Source: an uncultured Woeseiaceae bacterium
GTDB lineage: Bacteria; Pseudomonadota; Gammaproteobacteria; Steroidobacterales; Woeseiaceae
Assembly: GCA_947258565.1 (NCBI GenBank)
Contig: CAMYJB010000007.1
Coordinates: forward strand, 1-64,000
Length of the DNA: 64,000 nt
Direction of reading: 5' to 3'
Shown here piece after piece: positions 17,203 through 26,059 of this stretch (positions are counted from its first letter, which is position 1; every line of letters starts with the position of its first letter). A model generated the notes under the pieces. That model did no database searches. It was given only the letters and a program-made list of their open reading frames with translations, and was not told the origin of the DNA. Both the position numbers and the translations under genes were made by a program.

Positions 17203-19110
17203 ATGACCGTCCTGCAGGCCATGCTGCCGCCGATCTTCGGCTTCGCGGGTGTCATCTATCTTGGCCTCGCGGTCTATGTATCACGCTCCTCACCGCAGAG
17301 CGTGGTCGGATTCCTGATGTTCCTGATGGGCGTCATGGTGGCGGGTACGGCCTTCGCATACGGGGCAACAGACATTACCCTGTTCAACATCGGGCGGGTG
17401 CTGAACTTTGCGGCCGCGGCGCTTCTTCCTGTCGCTTTCTATACGGTTTACCGGCAGTTCACTGCCAGTCCGCCGAATCCGTATGTCCTGGCGCTGTTGC
17501 TCGTCATTCCGCTGAGCACGACCGCGCTGGCTCTCACCAATACATGGCACGGCCTGATCTGGACGGTTACCGAGACGGACAGCGGACTGCAGTTCAGCAA
17601 GACGACAGACAGCCTCTGGTTCAGGCGCGTGCATGCGCCCTATTCATACGGTCTCTTCGGACTCGCCGCGATTGCCCTGATGAGCCGCTTGTCGAGTATT
17701 GCGCCGGCGCAGCGCCGGACGGTCGTTCTGATGCTCGTTTGCGCGCTGTTGCCGTTTTCGCTGAGTATCGCGAACAACTTCCTGGGTTTCGGTTCGCCCG
17801 ACTTTCCGTATACCTCCGGCGGCATCCTCGTGATGCTACCGCTGATCGCGTACGTCGCCCTGTCGCTGCGCGTCTATGAATTCAGTCCGGTCGCCTATCA
17901 AATGCTGTTCGATCACGTGCGCGATCCGATCGTCGTATTGGACAACCATGGCCGCATCATCTGTGCCAACAAGACGGCGAGCGAGATGCTGGGTCAACCG
18001 GAGCGCGAATTGCTCGGGCAAAAGCTCTGGGAAGATTTCCCCGAGGCACGCGCGATACTGGAACAAGCCAAAGATCTCGATCTCACGCAGACACTGACCA
18101 TGGGGGCAGACCGGGTCTACGAACTCAGCGTCGCGCCGCTGATGGACCTGCACGACAAGAAACAGGGGCTTGTCGTCGTGTGCCGCGATGTCACAGAACG
18201 CCGCCGGGCGCTGAGCCGACTGGCGGACAGCGAGCACCTCATCCGAACCCTGATCGAGACTTCGTCGAACGGCATCCTGCGTTTCGCACGCGACGGCAAC
18301 GACCCGCAGCATCGCTTCCGTTGCGTCTTTGCCAATCGCGCAGCGGAGTCCTATCTGTCGGGTGATACGGGCACACTGGTCGGAATGCCGCTGCAGAAGC
18401 TGCAGCAACTCGAACCCGAACTGTTGCTCGCGCATTTTTCGGACCCGCGCGACGCCAAGTCGCCGATCAGCCTGGAGACCAGGAACGAGTCGGCAGAAGG
18501 CGAGGGCTGGTTGCGTATTGTCGGCGAGCCAGTCGGCGAGGACTTTTCGGTAACGCTGATCGATATCACGCAGCGCAAGCGTCACGAACGAAAGATGCTC
18601 GCCGATGCGCTGAGCGACCCTCTGACGGGTGTCCTGAACCGCCGGGGATTCGAGAAAGAGGGCAAGGCCTGTGTACGAAATTGCTCGTCGGGCGCCGTTC
18701 TCTACCTGGACCTGAATGAATTCAAGAGTATCAACGATCGCTTCGGTCACCAGGCCGGTGACGCATTGCTGAAGGCATTCGGGCACCGACTCGGCTTCTG
18801 TTTGCGGCCGGAGGACATACTGGGCCGGCTGGGCGGCGATGAATTCGCAATAGTGCTGCCGGGCGTGACTGTCGAGGATGCCAAACACGTCGCCGAACGC
18901 CTGGTTGCTACCGCGTCCGAGGCTTACATCATTCAGGGCCAGGAAATACGTTGCACGGCGAGCGTGGGGATCGCCCTGTTGCCCAATCATGGCGATGAAC
19001 TCTGGCATCTCATCAGCGTCGCGGACCACGCGATGTACAACGCCAAGTCGGTGCAGAAAGATGCCGCCAATGACACGGCGGCCTACATCGAGGCCGCGGT
19101 CGCCTCGTAG
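17203..19110 (+). CDS. Membrane-bound diguanylate cyclase with 7TM histidine-kinase-type sensor and PAS domains
   Basis: 635 residues. The first 230 residues contain about seven hydrophobic segments resembling the 7TM sensor region found in some histidine kinases (PPIFGFAGVIYLGLAVYV; ALLLVIPLSTTALAL). A PAS domain follows (LFDHVRDPIVVLDNHGRII) with a second PAS-like region about 345-455, then a GGDEF domain with intact RLGGDEFAIVL and an upstream RPED I-site five residues before it. No EAL domain is present, so it should synthesise c-di-GMP, with product inhibition at the I-site. A GGAG site precedes the ATG. It is the second c-di-GMP protein in 8 kb. The stimulus is unknown. Confidence 0.88.
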   Translation: MTVLQAMLPPIFGFAGVIYLGLAVYVSRSSPQSVVGFLMFLMGVMVAGTAFAYGATDITLFNIGRVLNFAAAALLPVAFYTVYRQFTASPPNPYVLALLLVIPLSTTALALTNTWHGLIWTVTETDSGLQFSKTTDSLWFRRVHAPYSYGLFGLAAIALMSRLSSIAPAQRRTVVLMLVCALLPFSLSIANNFLGFGSPDFPYTSGGILVMLPLIAYVALSLRVYEFSPVAYQMLFDHVRDPIVVLDNHGRIICANKTASEMLGQPERELLGQKLWEDFPEARAILEQAKDLDLTQTLTMGADRVYELSVAPLMDLHDKKQGLVVVCRDVTERRRALSRLADSEHLIRTLIETSSNGILRFARDGNDPQHRFRCVFANRAAESYLSGDTGTLVGMPLQKLQQLEPELLLAHFSDPRDAKSPISLETRNESAEGEGWLRIVGEPVGEDFSVTLIDITQRKRHERKMLADALSDPLTGVLNRRGFEKEGKACVRNCSSGAVLYLDLNEFKSINDRFGHQAGDALLKAFGHRLGFCLRPEDILGRLGGDEFAIVLPGVTVEDAKHVAERLVATASEAYIIQGQEIRCTASVGIALLPNHGDELWHLISVADHAMYNAKSVQKDAANDTAAYIEAAVAS

Positions 19111-19143
19111 TCGTCTGGGATTCGGTTTGCGCGCGGGTCGACG

Positions 19144-20490
19144 CTAAAACGGCGGGAGCAGCCTGAATTCCGCGAGGGAAGGCTCGACCCGGTCCAGCAA
19201 CACGGCTTCGAATACGTCCCCCAACGCCACTTCCAGGCTGGTCGGTCCGTCGAGAACCGTCTTTTCCCCGGCTGTCGTGACGTAAATCTCGTAGCTGCCC
19301 GCGTCCAGCGCAAGCGCCGGCGTCTGCGCGCCGTAGCCCAGCGCGATCTGGCGTGGAAACTGATCATCGATCGTCGTACCCGCCTCGACGACGTAAAGGT
19401 CGACGAACTCATGGTTGATCGCGGAATGAAAGAACGTCAGGCGTGCGGTCGTCTCGACCGAACGCCGATCGACCGGGACCTGCGTCCCGACGAGCTCGTC
19501 GGACAGCACCGTGAAGTAGTAGTTGAGACGTGATCCGGCAAACGTCGTCAACGTGTCCTCGAGCAGAATGGCCCCCACGTTTCCGGGCGCGGTGGCGGTA
19601 ATCGGGACGTCGCCGACGGCCAGGTCTATGTCTCCCGTGACGTCACCGAATGCGAGATCGGCGACGATGCGGTTTTGCAGCGCGACATCGTCATAGATGT
19701 CCGACGTGCCGAGGTCCATGGTCGCATGGACGAAGCGCGCGGTCGGCGGGAAACGCGCATCGGTAACCGTAGACGACGCGCCCAGCTGGTTGAACAACCT
19801 TACCGACACGGGTGCCGTATCGTTCGCGTCGCCTTCGAACACGGTCACGATGACGGACTGATTTGCGCGGATTTGCGTCGGCACGGACTGAAATACTATG
19901 TCGGCCGGGTCGCCCACTGACGTTATCGTGATGACATAGACCGCCTCCTCGGCGTCCGTCGGCGCCGAGACCTCGCCCGGAGCCAGCGACGCGACTTGCT
20001 CTCCGAGCACCGGGTCGACGCCCTCGAGACCGACGTAGACGTCGACCGTGCCGAGTGCGTCGGCGGCGTGTCCAATGCGCAACTCGAAGATCGTCTCGGT
20101 GCCGCTGAAGCTGCGCTCGGGGATCTGCCAGACGTCGACGATCGGAGCGTCGAGTGAACCGTGCACCAGAAACGTGTATTCGATATCTCGCGTGACATCG
20201 AGGAACTGGCTGGCGATGCGCGTGGTTTCGCCCTCGAATGGCCGGCTGATCTCGAAATTGAAGGTGTATTCGAGATCGTCCCAGCGTCCCGGTGACGAAC
20301 TGGTCTTGTAAGCCACGCCGTCGAGTGCGCGCTCTTCGATCAGAAACCCGATCTCGGGCGACGTCGGAATCGCGTTGATCATCCGGATGCTGCCCTCGCC
20401 GGTCGCGACCGGCAAGCTGCTCTCGGATCCGCACGCGCCGATGGCGAAGCCGATGACGATAACTGCGAGTAGCTGTGAAAGTCGTGTCAT
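19144..20490 (-). CDS. DUF4397-type lipoprotein
   Basis: 448-residue predicted lipoprotein; the leader ends in the lipobox AIGAC. The mature protein has repeated beta-rich blocks of the DUF4397 kind: IRMINAIPTSPEIGF, ARFVHATMDLGTSDIYDD and LTFFHSAINHEFVDLYVVE, each of which reads as a 'surface display' sandwich. No catalytic motif is visible. The ATG at 20490 overlaps the stop of the aldehyde dehydrogenase gene by one base (TGATG), so translation is probably coupled. An in-frame TTG lies one codon upstream. Function is unknown; secretion to the outer membrane or cell surface is inferred from the lipobox. Confidence 0.75.
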   Translation of the reverse strand: MTRLSQLLAVIVIGFAIGACGSESSLPVATGEGSIRMINAIPTSPEIGFLIEERALDGVAYKTSSSPGRWDDLEYTFNFEISRPFEGETTRIASQFLDVTRDIEYTFLVHGSLDAPIVDVWQIPERSFSGTETIFELRIGHAADALGTVDVYVGLEGVDPVLGEQVASLAPGEVSAPTDAEEAVYVITITSVGDPADIVFQSVPTQIRANQSVIVTVFEGDANDTAPVSVRLFNQLGASSTVTDARFPPTARFVHATMDLGTSDIYDDVALQNRIVADLAFGDVTGDIDLAVGDVPITATAPGNVGAILLEDTLTTFAGSRLNYYFTVLSDELVGTQVPVDRRSVETTARLTFFHSAINHEFVDLYVVEAGTTIDDQFPRQIALGYGAQTPALALDAGSYEIYVTTAGEKTVLDGPTSLEVALGDVFEAVLLDRVEPSLAEFRLLPPF

Positions 20491-21920
20491 CAAGACGCCT
20501 CGAATCCGAAAATTGACTTCACTTCAAGGAATTCCTCGATGCCGTGCGCCCCCCATTCGCGGCCGTTGCCGGACTGCTTGTAGCCACCAAAGGGCGCCAT
20601 CGAATCCAGGTGCGCGCCGTTGATGTGCACCATCCCGGTATGCAGGCGGGCCGCGACCCGGCGCGCACGGTCGAGACTGCCCGACGAAACATAGCCCGAG
20701 AGCCCGTACGGGGTATCGTTCGCGATCTCGACGGCTTCGTCCTCGTCGTCGTAGGGAATGATCGACAGCACCGGACCGAAAATCTCCTCGCGTGCGACGG
20801 TCATGTCGTTGGACACGTTCGCAAACACGGTCGGCCTGGCAAACCAGCCTTGCTCCAGCTCCTCGGGACGTCCCGTCCCGCCGGCAGCAAGCGTGGCGCC
20901 CTCGTCGATGCCTTTGCGGATGAGGGCCTGGACTTTGGTCCACTGCTGCTCCGAAACCAGCGGTCCCACCTCGATACCTTCAGCGCGCGGGTCCCCGACG
21001 CGAATAGCGGTCGCCACTTCGGCGGCGATCGACGCCGCTTCCTCCATTCGATCGCGGGGCACCAGCATGCGCGTCGGTGCATTGCAGGACTGTCCCGTAT
21101 TGTCGAAACACTCTTTGGCGCCCTCGCGCACGGCTTTGGCGAAGTCGGCATCATCGAGCAGGATGTTGGCGGACTTTCCACCCAGTTCCTGCGCCACCCG
21201 CTTGACCGTTGGCGCCGCATTCTGTGCGACCGCCACGCCGGCGCGCGTCGAGCCCGTGAAGGACACCATTGCCACATCGGGATGCTGCGACAGGGCGGTA
21301 CCGACGCCCGGCCCGTCGCCGTTGACGAGATTGAACACTCCGGCCGGCACGCCCGCCGCGTCCAGCACCTCGGCGAATATCATCGCATCGAACGGCGCGA
21401 TTTCGCTCGGCTTGAGCACCATCGTGCAGCCGGCAGCGAGCGCCGGCGCAACCTTGCAGGCGACCTGGTTGACGGGCCAGTTCCACGGGGTAATCAGTGC
21501 GCAGACGCCGATCGGCTCCTTGACGATCAGCGTCGTACGGTTTCGTTGTTCGAATTCGAAGGTCTTCAGCGCGCGGATTGCCGCCTTGATGTGCTGCGGA
21601 CCGCTGCCGGCCTGGGCGCCCTTCGCAAGCCCCCACGGGGCGCCCATCTCGTCCATGATGGCTTCGGCAATGTCGTCGTGGCGCTTGGCAAACGCTGCGA
21701 GTATCGACTCCAGCAGCTCCAGGCGTTGCTCGCGCGTTGTCGCTGCGTAGCCGGGTGCAGCGCGTTTTGCGGCTGCCACGGCGCGGTCGACGTCGGCCGC
21801 CGATCCCAGGCTGATGCGGCCGCACGGCGCTTCGGTTGCCGGATTGATGACGTCCACGGGGTTCGGAGAGACCGGGTCGACCCATTCGCCATCAATATAG
21901 AATGTCAGCATCTCGCGCAT
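20490..21920 (-). CDS. NAD(P)-dependent aldehyde dehydrogenase
   Basis: 476-residue aldehyde dehydrogenase superfamily enzyme. Cofactor-binding TPWNWPVNQ and GSTRAG, the general-base Glu in QELGGKSANI and the catalytic Cys in NTGQSCNAPTR are all present, as is the EEIFGPVL signature. Length matches the family. The start has a GAGGAG site 7 nt upstream. It oxidises an aldehyde to the acid; the substrate cannot be told from sequence. It is followed by, and overlaps, the DUF4397 lipoprotein gene, an unusual partner. A fatty-acid oxidation gene lies upstream in divergent orientation, which could hint at aldehydes from lipid breakdown, but that is weak. Confidence 0.92.
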   Translation of the reverse strand: MREMLTFYIDGEWVDPVSPNPVDVINPATEAPCGRISLGSAADVDRAVAAAKRAAPGYAATTREQRLELLESILAAFAKRHDDIAEAIMDEMGAPWGLAKGAQAGSGPQHIKAAIRALKTFEFEQRNRTTLIVKEPIGVCALITPWNWPVNQVACKVAPALAAGCTMVLKPSEIAPFDAMIFAEVLDAAGVPAGVFNLVNGDGPGVGTALSQHPDVAMVSFTGSTRAGVAVAQNAAPTVKRVAQELGGKSANILLDDADFAKAVREGAKECFDNTGQSCNAPTRMLVPRDRMEEAASIAAEVATAIRVGDPRAEGIEVGPLVSEQQWTKVQALIRKGIDEGATLAAGGTGRPEELEQGWFARPTVFANVSNDMTVAREEIFGPVLSIIPYDDEDEAVEIANDTPYGLSGYVSSGSLDRARRVAARLHTGMVHINGAHLDSMAPFGGYKQSGNGREWGAHGIEEFLEVKSIFGFEAS

Positions 21921-22026
21921 GATTGCTCCTCACACAAGCAGCCGCGAATCATAACGTAAATTGCCGTGGCGGACCCGGTCAGGCGTAGTTTGAATAACGG
22001 ACCCGTGGCGGGTGCGGTTGTTCCGG

Positions 22027-22500
22027 CTAGAAGGCGAGGAATTTCTGCCGGTATTCGGCTGGCGGCATGTTGTACCAGGATTTGAAAGCCGTCGTAAACG
22101 AACTGAAGTTGTTATAGCCGAGCAGCATTGCTACTTCGAGCGCCTTGAGTCGCCGGTCACTCAGGTAACGCACCGCGAGCTCTGCCCGGACTTCCTGCAG
22201 GACCTTCTGGAAACTCGTCTTCTCGGCCTTGAGACGACGCTGCAGCGTGCGCCTCGACAGTTTCATGGCGCGGCAGGCGTAGTCGGCATTGGCTTCGCCG
22301 CGAGCGAGCATGTCCGCCAGCCTTTCCTTGAGCTGCTCGACTATATTATCCTTGTTATTCAAGGACTTGAGGTACTTTTCTACCTGGTCGGTCAAATGCC
22401 GGCGCATAGCAACACCGTGAGAATACTCATCCTTGCCGCGAACCCGGGTAACATACCGTTTGTGGCGGCGCTTGCCAATCGGTGTCCGCCGCCACGGCAT
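22027..22500 (-). CDS. Stand-alone AraC-type DNA-binding domain protein
   Basis: Up to 157 residues consisting essentially of an AraC/XylS C-terminal domain: the first HTH around DYACRAMKLSRRTLQRRLK and the second around ALEVAMLLGYNNFSSFTTAF, ending in the family YNMPPAEYRQKF. The usual N-terminal ligand-binding domain of about 170 residues is absent, and the region upstream is occupied by the divergent gene starting 28 bp away. The start is uncertain: the ATG at 22500 has GGTGAG upstream; an internal ATG at 22407 would leave 126 residues. It probably regulates the divergent fadJ-like gene and/or itself. It may be a truncated relic or a genuine short regulator. Confidence 0.8.
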   Translation of the reverse strand: MPWRRTPIGKRRHKRYVTRVRGKDEYSHGVAMRRHLTDQVEKYLKSLNNKDNIVEQLKERLADMLARGEANADYACRAMKLSRRTLQRRLKAEKTSFQKVLQEVRAELAVRYLSDRRLKALEVAMLLGYNNFSSFTTAFKSWYNMPPAEYRQKFLAF

Positions 22501-22528
22501 TTCCGGCTCACCAGATTAAAGGACCGCA

Positions 22529-24631
22529 ATGACTTCGCCCGTCAGTTACGAGCTCGTCGATGAAATCGGCGTGATTACCGTCGACAATCCCCCTGTCAAC
22601 GCCCTCTCACATGCCGTTCGACAGGGCATCCACGATGCGATCGCGGCGGCACAGGAGGACGCCTCGAAGGCCGTGCTGATCGTCTGCGAGGGGCGGACGT
22701 TCATTGCGGGCGCGGATATTACCGAATTCGGCAAGCCGCCGAAGGAACCGCACCTGCCTGATCTCTGCAACACCATCGAGGCTTCGTCGAAACGCGTCGT
22801 GGCGGCGCTCCACGGCACAGCACTCGGCGGCGGGCTGGAGGTCGCCCTGTCGTGCCACGATCGCTGTGCGGTACCGGGAGCGAAGCTCGGCCTGCCGGAG
22901 GTCAAGCTCGGCCTGCTGCCGGGTGCCGGTGGCACGCAGCGATTGCCGCGGCTGATCGGGGCGAGTGCGGCGCTGGACCTGATGACCAGCGGTAACCCCG
23001 TCGATGCGGGGCAGGCCGCAAAGCTCGGGCTCGTCGATCACGTCGTCGACGGTGAACTCAGGGATGCAGCGTTAGCCTGGTGCCGGGAGCTCATTGCGAA
23101 GGATGCAGAGCGGCGCCGGACCAGCGAACTCACCGTCGAGGACGTTCCGGCTGGCGCCCTCGAGGAGTACCGCAAAGCGCTGGCGCGGCGCACACGTGGA
23201 CAGATTGCGCCGCAGAAGATCGTCGATTGCGTCGAAGCGGCACTGACGCGGCCCTTCGCCGAGGGCCTGCAGATCGAGCGTGAGAAATTCCTCGAATGCA
23301 TGCAGAGCCCGCAGTCCGCCGCTCTGCGGCACATGTTTTTCGCGGAGCGCGAAGCGGCAAAGGTCCGTGGGCTGGCGAGCGATACGCCGCTGCGCGAGAT
23401 GAACAAGGTCGGGGTCATCGGCGCCGGCACCATGGGCAGCGGTATCGCGATGAACTTCGCCAACGCGGGCATGCAGGCAGTGCTGCTCGAAGTTGACGAT
23501 GAAGCACTCGGCAGGGGTTTCGGTATCATCGACCGCAATTACCAGGGCGGCGTGAAACGCGGCAAGATGAGCGAGGAACAGGCGCTCGCGTGTCGCGGAC
23601 GCATCAGCGGCACGACCGACTACGAGTCGTTCTCCGACGTCGACCTGGTCATCGAGGCCGTGTTCGAGAATCTAGAGCTGAAGCAGGAGGTTTTCGCGAA
23701 ACTCGACGCCGTTTGCAGGCAGGGTACGATCCTGGCGACGAATACCTCGTACCAGGATGTCGATCGAATCGCGGCGGCGACGAAGCGGCCGCAGGACGTC
23801 ATCGGTCTGCACTTCTTCAGTCCCGCGCACATCATGAAGCTGCTCGAGGTCGTGCGCGCGGAAAAAACCGCGGACGACGTGCTGGCAACCTGCATGGCAC
23901 TGGCAAAGAAAATCCGCAAGACGCCGGTCGTGTCCGGCGTCTGTTACGGCTTCATCGGCAATCGCATGCTCGGCCATTACGCGCGTGAAGCACAACTTTG
24001 TGTCATCGAGGGCGCGACGCCGGAGCAGGTGGATACGGCGCTGGAAGAGTGGGGGATGGCCATGGGGCCCCTCGCGGTCTTCGATCTCGCCGGTCTCGAC
24101 GTCGGGTACAAGGCCAGGCAGGGACTGCCGGAAGCCGAGCGCGGCGATCCGCGTGCTTTTCGCGTCGCCGATGCACTGGTCGAAATGGGCCGTCTGGGCC
24201 AGAAGACCGGCGCCGGGTTCTACCGCTACGATCCCAAGATCCGGCAGCGCTCGAGCGACCCGGAAGTGCAGACACTGATCGAACGCGAGGCGGCGCTACT
24301 TGGCGTCGAGCAACGGGAGATCGACTCGGAGGAGATCGTCGACCGCCTGATGTTTGCGCTCGTCAACGAGGGTATCAATATCCTGGACGAGGGCATCGCG
24401 CAGCGGCCCGGCGACATCGACGTCGTTTACGTTTACGGCTATGGCTTCCCGGCCTGGCGCGGTGGCCCCATGCATTACGCAGATGCAGTTGGTCTCGCAC
24501 ACGTGCTGCAGCGCATTCGCGAGTTCGAGCAACGCTTCGGGCCCGAGAACTGGACACCGGCGCCATTGCTGGAGAAACTCGTAGAAAGTGGAATTACGCT
24601 CGCGGAGTGGGCGAAATCGAAGGGAAATTAG
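22529..24631 (+). CDS. Bifunctional enoyl-CoA hydratase / 3-hydroxyacyl-CoA dehydrogenase (FadJ/FadB-like)
   Basis: 700-residue beta-oxidation enzyme. The N-terminal crotonase domain has the oxyanion-hole region GRTFIAGADITEFG and both catalytic Glu positions, in GGGLEVALS and LPEVKLGLLPGAGG. After a linker come the NAD-binding Rossmann motif KVGVIGAGTMGSGIA (near residue 293) and the dehydrogenase signature HFFSPAHIMKLLEVV, then the C-terminal 3HCDH domains (VYVYGYGFPAWRGGPMHYAD). It hydrates trans-2-enoyl-CoA and oxidises the L-3-hydroxyacyl-CoA. A partner thiolase (fadI/fadA) is not adjacent. The short AraC-type gene is divergent. FadB and FadJ cannot be separated with confidence here, so no symbol is given. 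Confidence 0.93.
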   Translation: MTSPVSYELVDEIGVITVDNPPVNALSHAVRQGIHDAIAAAQEDASKAVLIVCEGRTFIAGADITEFGKPPKEPHLPDLCNTIEASSKRVVAALHGTALGGGLEVALSCHDRCAVPGAKLGLPEVKLGLLPGAGGTQRLPRLIGASAALDLMTSGNPVDAGQAAKLGLVDHVVDGELRDAALAWCRELIAKDAERRRTSELTVEDVPAGALEEYRKALARRTRGQIAPQKIVDCVEAALTRPFAEGLQIEREKFLECMQSPQSAALRHMFFAEREAAKVRGLASDTPLREMNKVGVIGAGTMGSGIAMNFANAGMQAVLLEVDDEALGRGFGIIDRNYQGGVKRGKMSEEQALACRGRISGTTDYESFSDVDLVIEAVFENLELKQEVFAKLDAVCRQGTILATNTSYQDVDRIAAATKRPQDVIGLHFFSPAHIMKLLEVVRAEKTADDVLATCMALAKKIRKTPVVSGVCYGFIGNRMLGHYAREAQLCVIEGATPEQVDTALEEWGMAMGPLAVFDLAGLDVGYKARQGLPEAERGDPRAFRVADALVEMGRLGQKTGAGFYRYDPKIRQRSSDPEVQTLIEREAALLGVEQREIDSEEIVDRLMFALVNEGINILDEGIAQRPGDIDVVYVYGYGFPAWRGGPMHYADAVGLAHVLQRIREFEQRFGPENWTPAPLLEKLVESGITLAEWAKSKGN

Positions 24632-24719
24632 AGACATAATGCAAGTATCGTGAACCGCGTCACGAGCGCGGCGGCGCCGTTGCGCTATATCTGAACCAAC
24701 GAAGCTGAGGCCGGATTTT

Positions 24720-25352
24720 ATGTATGGTCAAAGCCGCAATGACAGAGTAGTGCAGGTCCAGAACCTGGCCGACTACTTTCGCACCTCGATCGACGGTGTC
24801 ATTTCACGACAGCGCGTCGACGTGGACCCTCATGCCGCGCATTACGTGGTCAATCTTCTGACGCTGTTTTCCCGCTCCGAGGAACTCTACGAAGACCACG
24901 GTGAAAGCTACGGCTTGCGTCCCCTGGCACTGATGATGGCCGACGCTGCGGAAGCGCGAACGGCCGCAGCCAGGAACTACGCGCTACAGCGGATCGGCGA
25001 CGTGGCACTCTTCATCAGCGGCTTCTTTGCCGACAGCCTCGCAAACAAACCTGTCGACGTCGACTACTACATACACATGGGTGGAAACGCCTACGGCTCG
25101 CTGTCCGAAGAAGTCCGCGGGACTTTTCGCGGCAATGCATTTGCAGACATCTACCGTGAGCTGGCCGTCAAGTTCCAGGTCCTCGTCGACGTTCTGAACG
25201 AAGTCCGCGACGAGGCGAGAGGGGAATCGGACCGCGACCTGTTGCGCACCTACGAGATCTGGCTGAAAACGGGCAGCCGCCGCGCGAAACAGCTGCTCGA
25301 GGACAACGGCGTAGTGCCGATTTCCGACGCGGGGCGCAGAGGCCGGCACTGA
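24720..25352 (+). CDS. Unrecognised soluble protein, first of a coupled pair
   Basis: 210 residues, mostly helical in appearance, without signal peptide or membrane segments. Segments such as LADYFRTSIDGVI, VDPHAAHYVVNLLTLFSRS and FISGFFADSLANKPVDVDYY give it the look of a real conserved protein, but I recognise no domain and no catalytic motif. Its stop overlaps the ATG of the next gene (TGATG), so both are very likely translated together. Upstream is the fadJ-like gene (88 bp away) and no other context helps. Codon use looks like its neighbours, so recent transfer is not suggested. Confidence 0.7.
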   Translation: MYGQSRNDRVVQVQNLADYFRTSIDGVISRQRVDVDPHAAHYVVNLLTLFSRSEELYEDHGESYGLRPLALMMADAAEARTAAARNYALQRIGDVALFISGFFADSLANKPVDVDYYIHMGGNAYGSLSEEVRGTFRGNAFADIYRELAVKFQVLVDVLNEVRDEARGESDRDLLRTYEIWLKTGSRRAKQLLEDNGVVPISDAGRRGRH

Positions 25353-25999
25353 TGATCAATCGCCTGCAGCAACACCTGAGCGATATCTACCAGGTGGGCG
25401 GGGTGCACGACGTCCGCGATTTCCTCATCACCGATCCGCGGCTCGCGCAGTGCATCGGCGCAGGGTCGATGCTGTCTGACACCAGCGAGACCTTGCTGCT
25501 GGCGGAAGACGAAGAGGGACTGGCCCTGTCCTTGTTCCTCGATGGCGAACTACTCGAGCGCCTCGAATCCGCTGATCCGCTGAGCCGGCTGCATGCCGAC
25601 CAGCTGGACGATCTCTGGAAGGTCCTCGAGGGCCTGAGTCACTTCAACTGTGTTGTCTGGAAGGCATCCTGCGACCGCCGCGTGTCGTTGCTCGAACTCG
25701 AGCTGCAGGCCGAGATCGACAAGTTCGTCGGCACGACCCTGTTAGCGTTGAGTCAGGGACGGACCGAGTTGCTCAACCATCTGCACGGCTGGTTGTTCGA
25801 CAAGGTGAGTTTTCATGACGAACTCGATGACGAACAGCTCGCGCGCTATCGCGCCGCCAACGAGTATGCGGCGCGGTTCTGTCACGCACTGCGCGGCCGC
25901 CTCGTCGAGGACGGCAGCGCGGTATTGTCCGAACTCAGGCGATTTTTCCGTCTGCCAATGACGGACAAGATCAGCCACATCCACTCGCAAACGCTGTAA
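25352..25999 (+). CDS. Unrecognised soluble protein, second of a coupled pair
   Basis: 215 residues, acidic in its centre, helical in appearance, without leader or membrane segment. It starts at the A of the previous gene's TGA (TGATG). Notable stretches are VRDFLITDPRLAQ, LLLAEDEEGLALSLFLDG and LHADQLDDLWKVLEGLSHFN; the middle part reads like a small alpha/beta domain and the C-terminal third is helical. No known family, metal site or nucleotide-binding motif was seen. Together with the upstream gene it forms an uncharacterised two-gene module. Confidence 0.7.
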   Translation: MINRLQQHLSDIYQVGGVHDVRDFLITDPRLAQCIGAGSMLSDTSETLLLAEDEEGLALSLFLDGELLERLESADPLSRLHADQLDDLWKVLEGLSHFNCVVWKASCDRRVSLLELELQAEIDKFVGTTLLALSQGRTELLNHLHGWLFDKVSFHDELDDEQLARYRAANEYAARFCHALRGRLVEDGSAVLSELRRFFRLPMTDKISHIHSQTL

Positions 26000-26059
26000 G
26001 TCCTCCGGGCGAGATGCCTGGCAGCGGGTAGGCTGCGACGCTCGATCCTGCCAATCACC

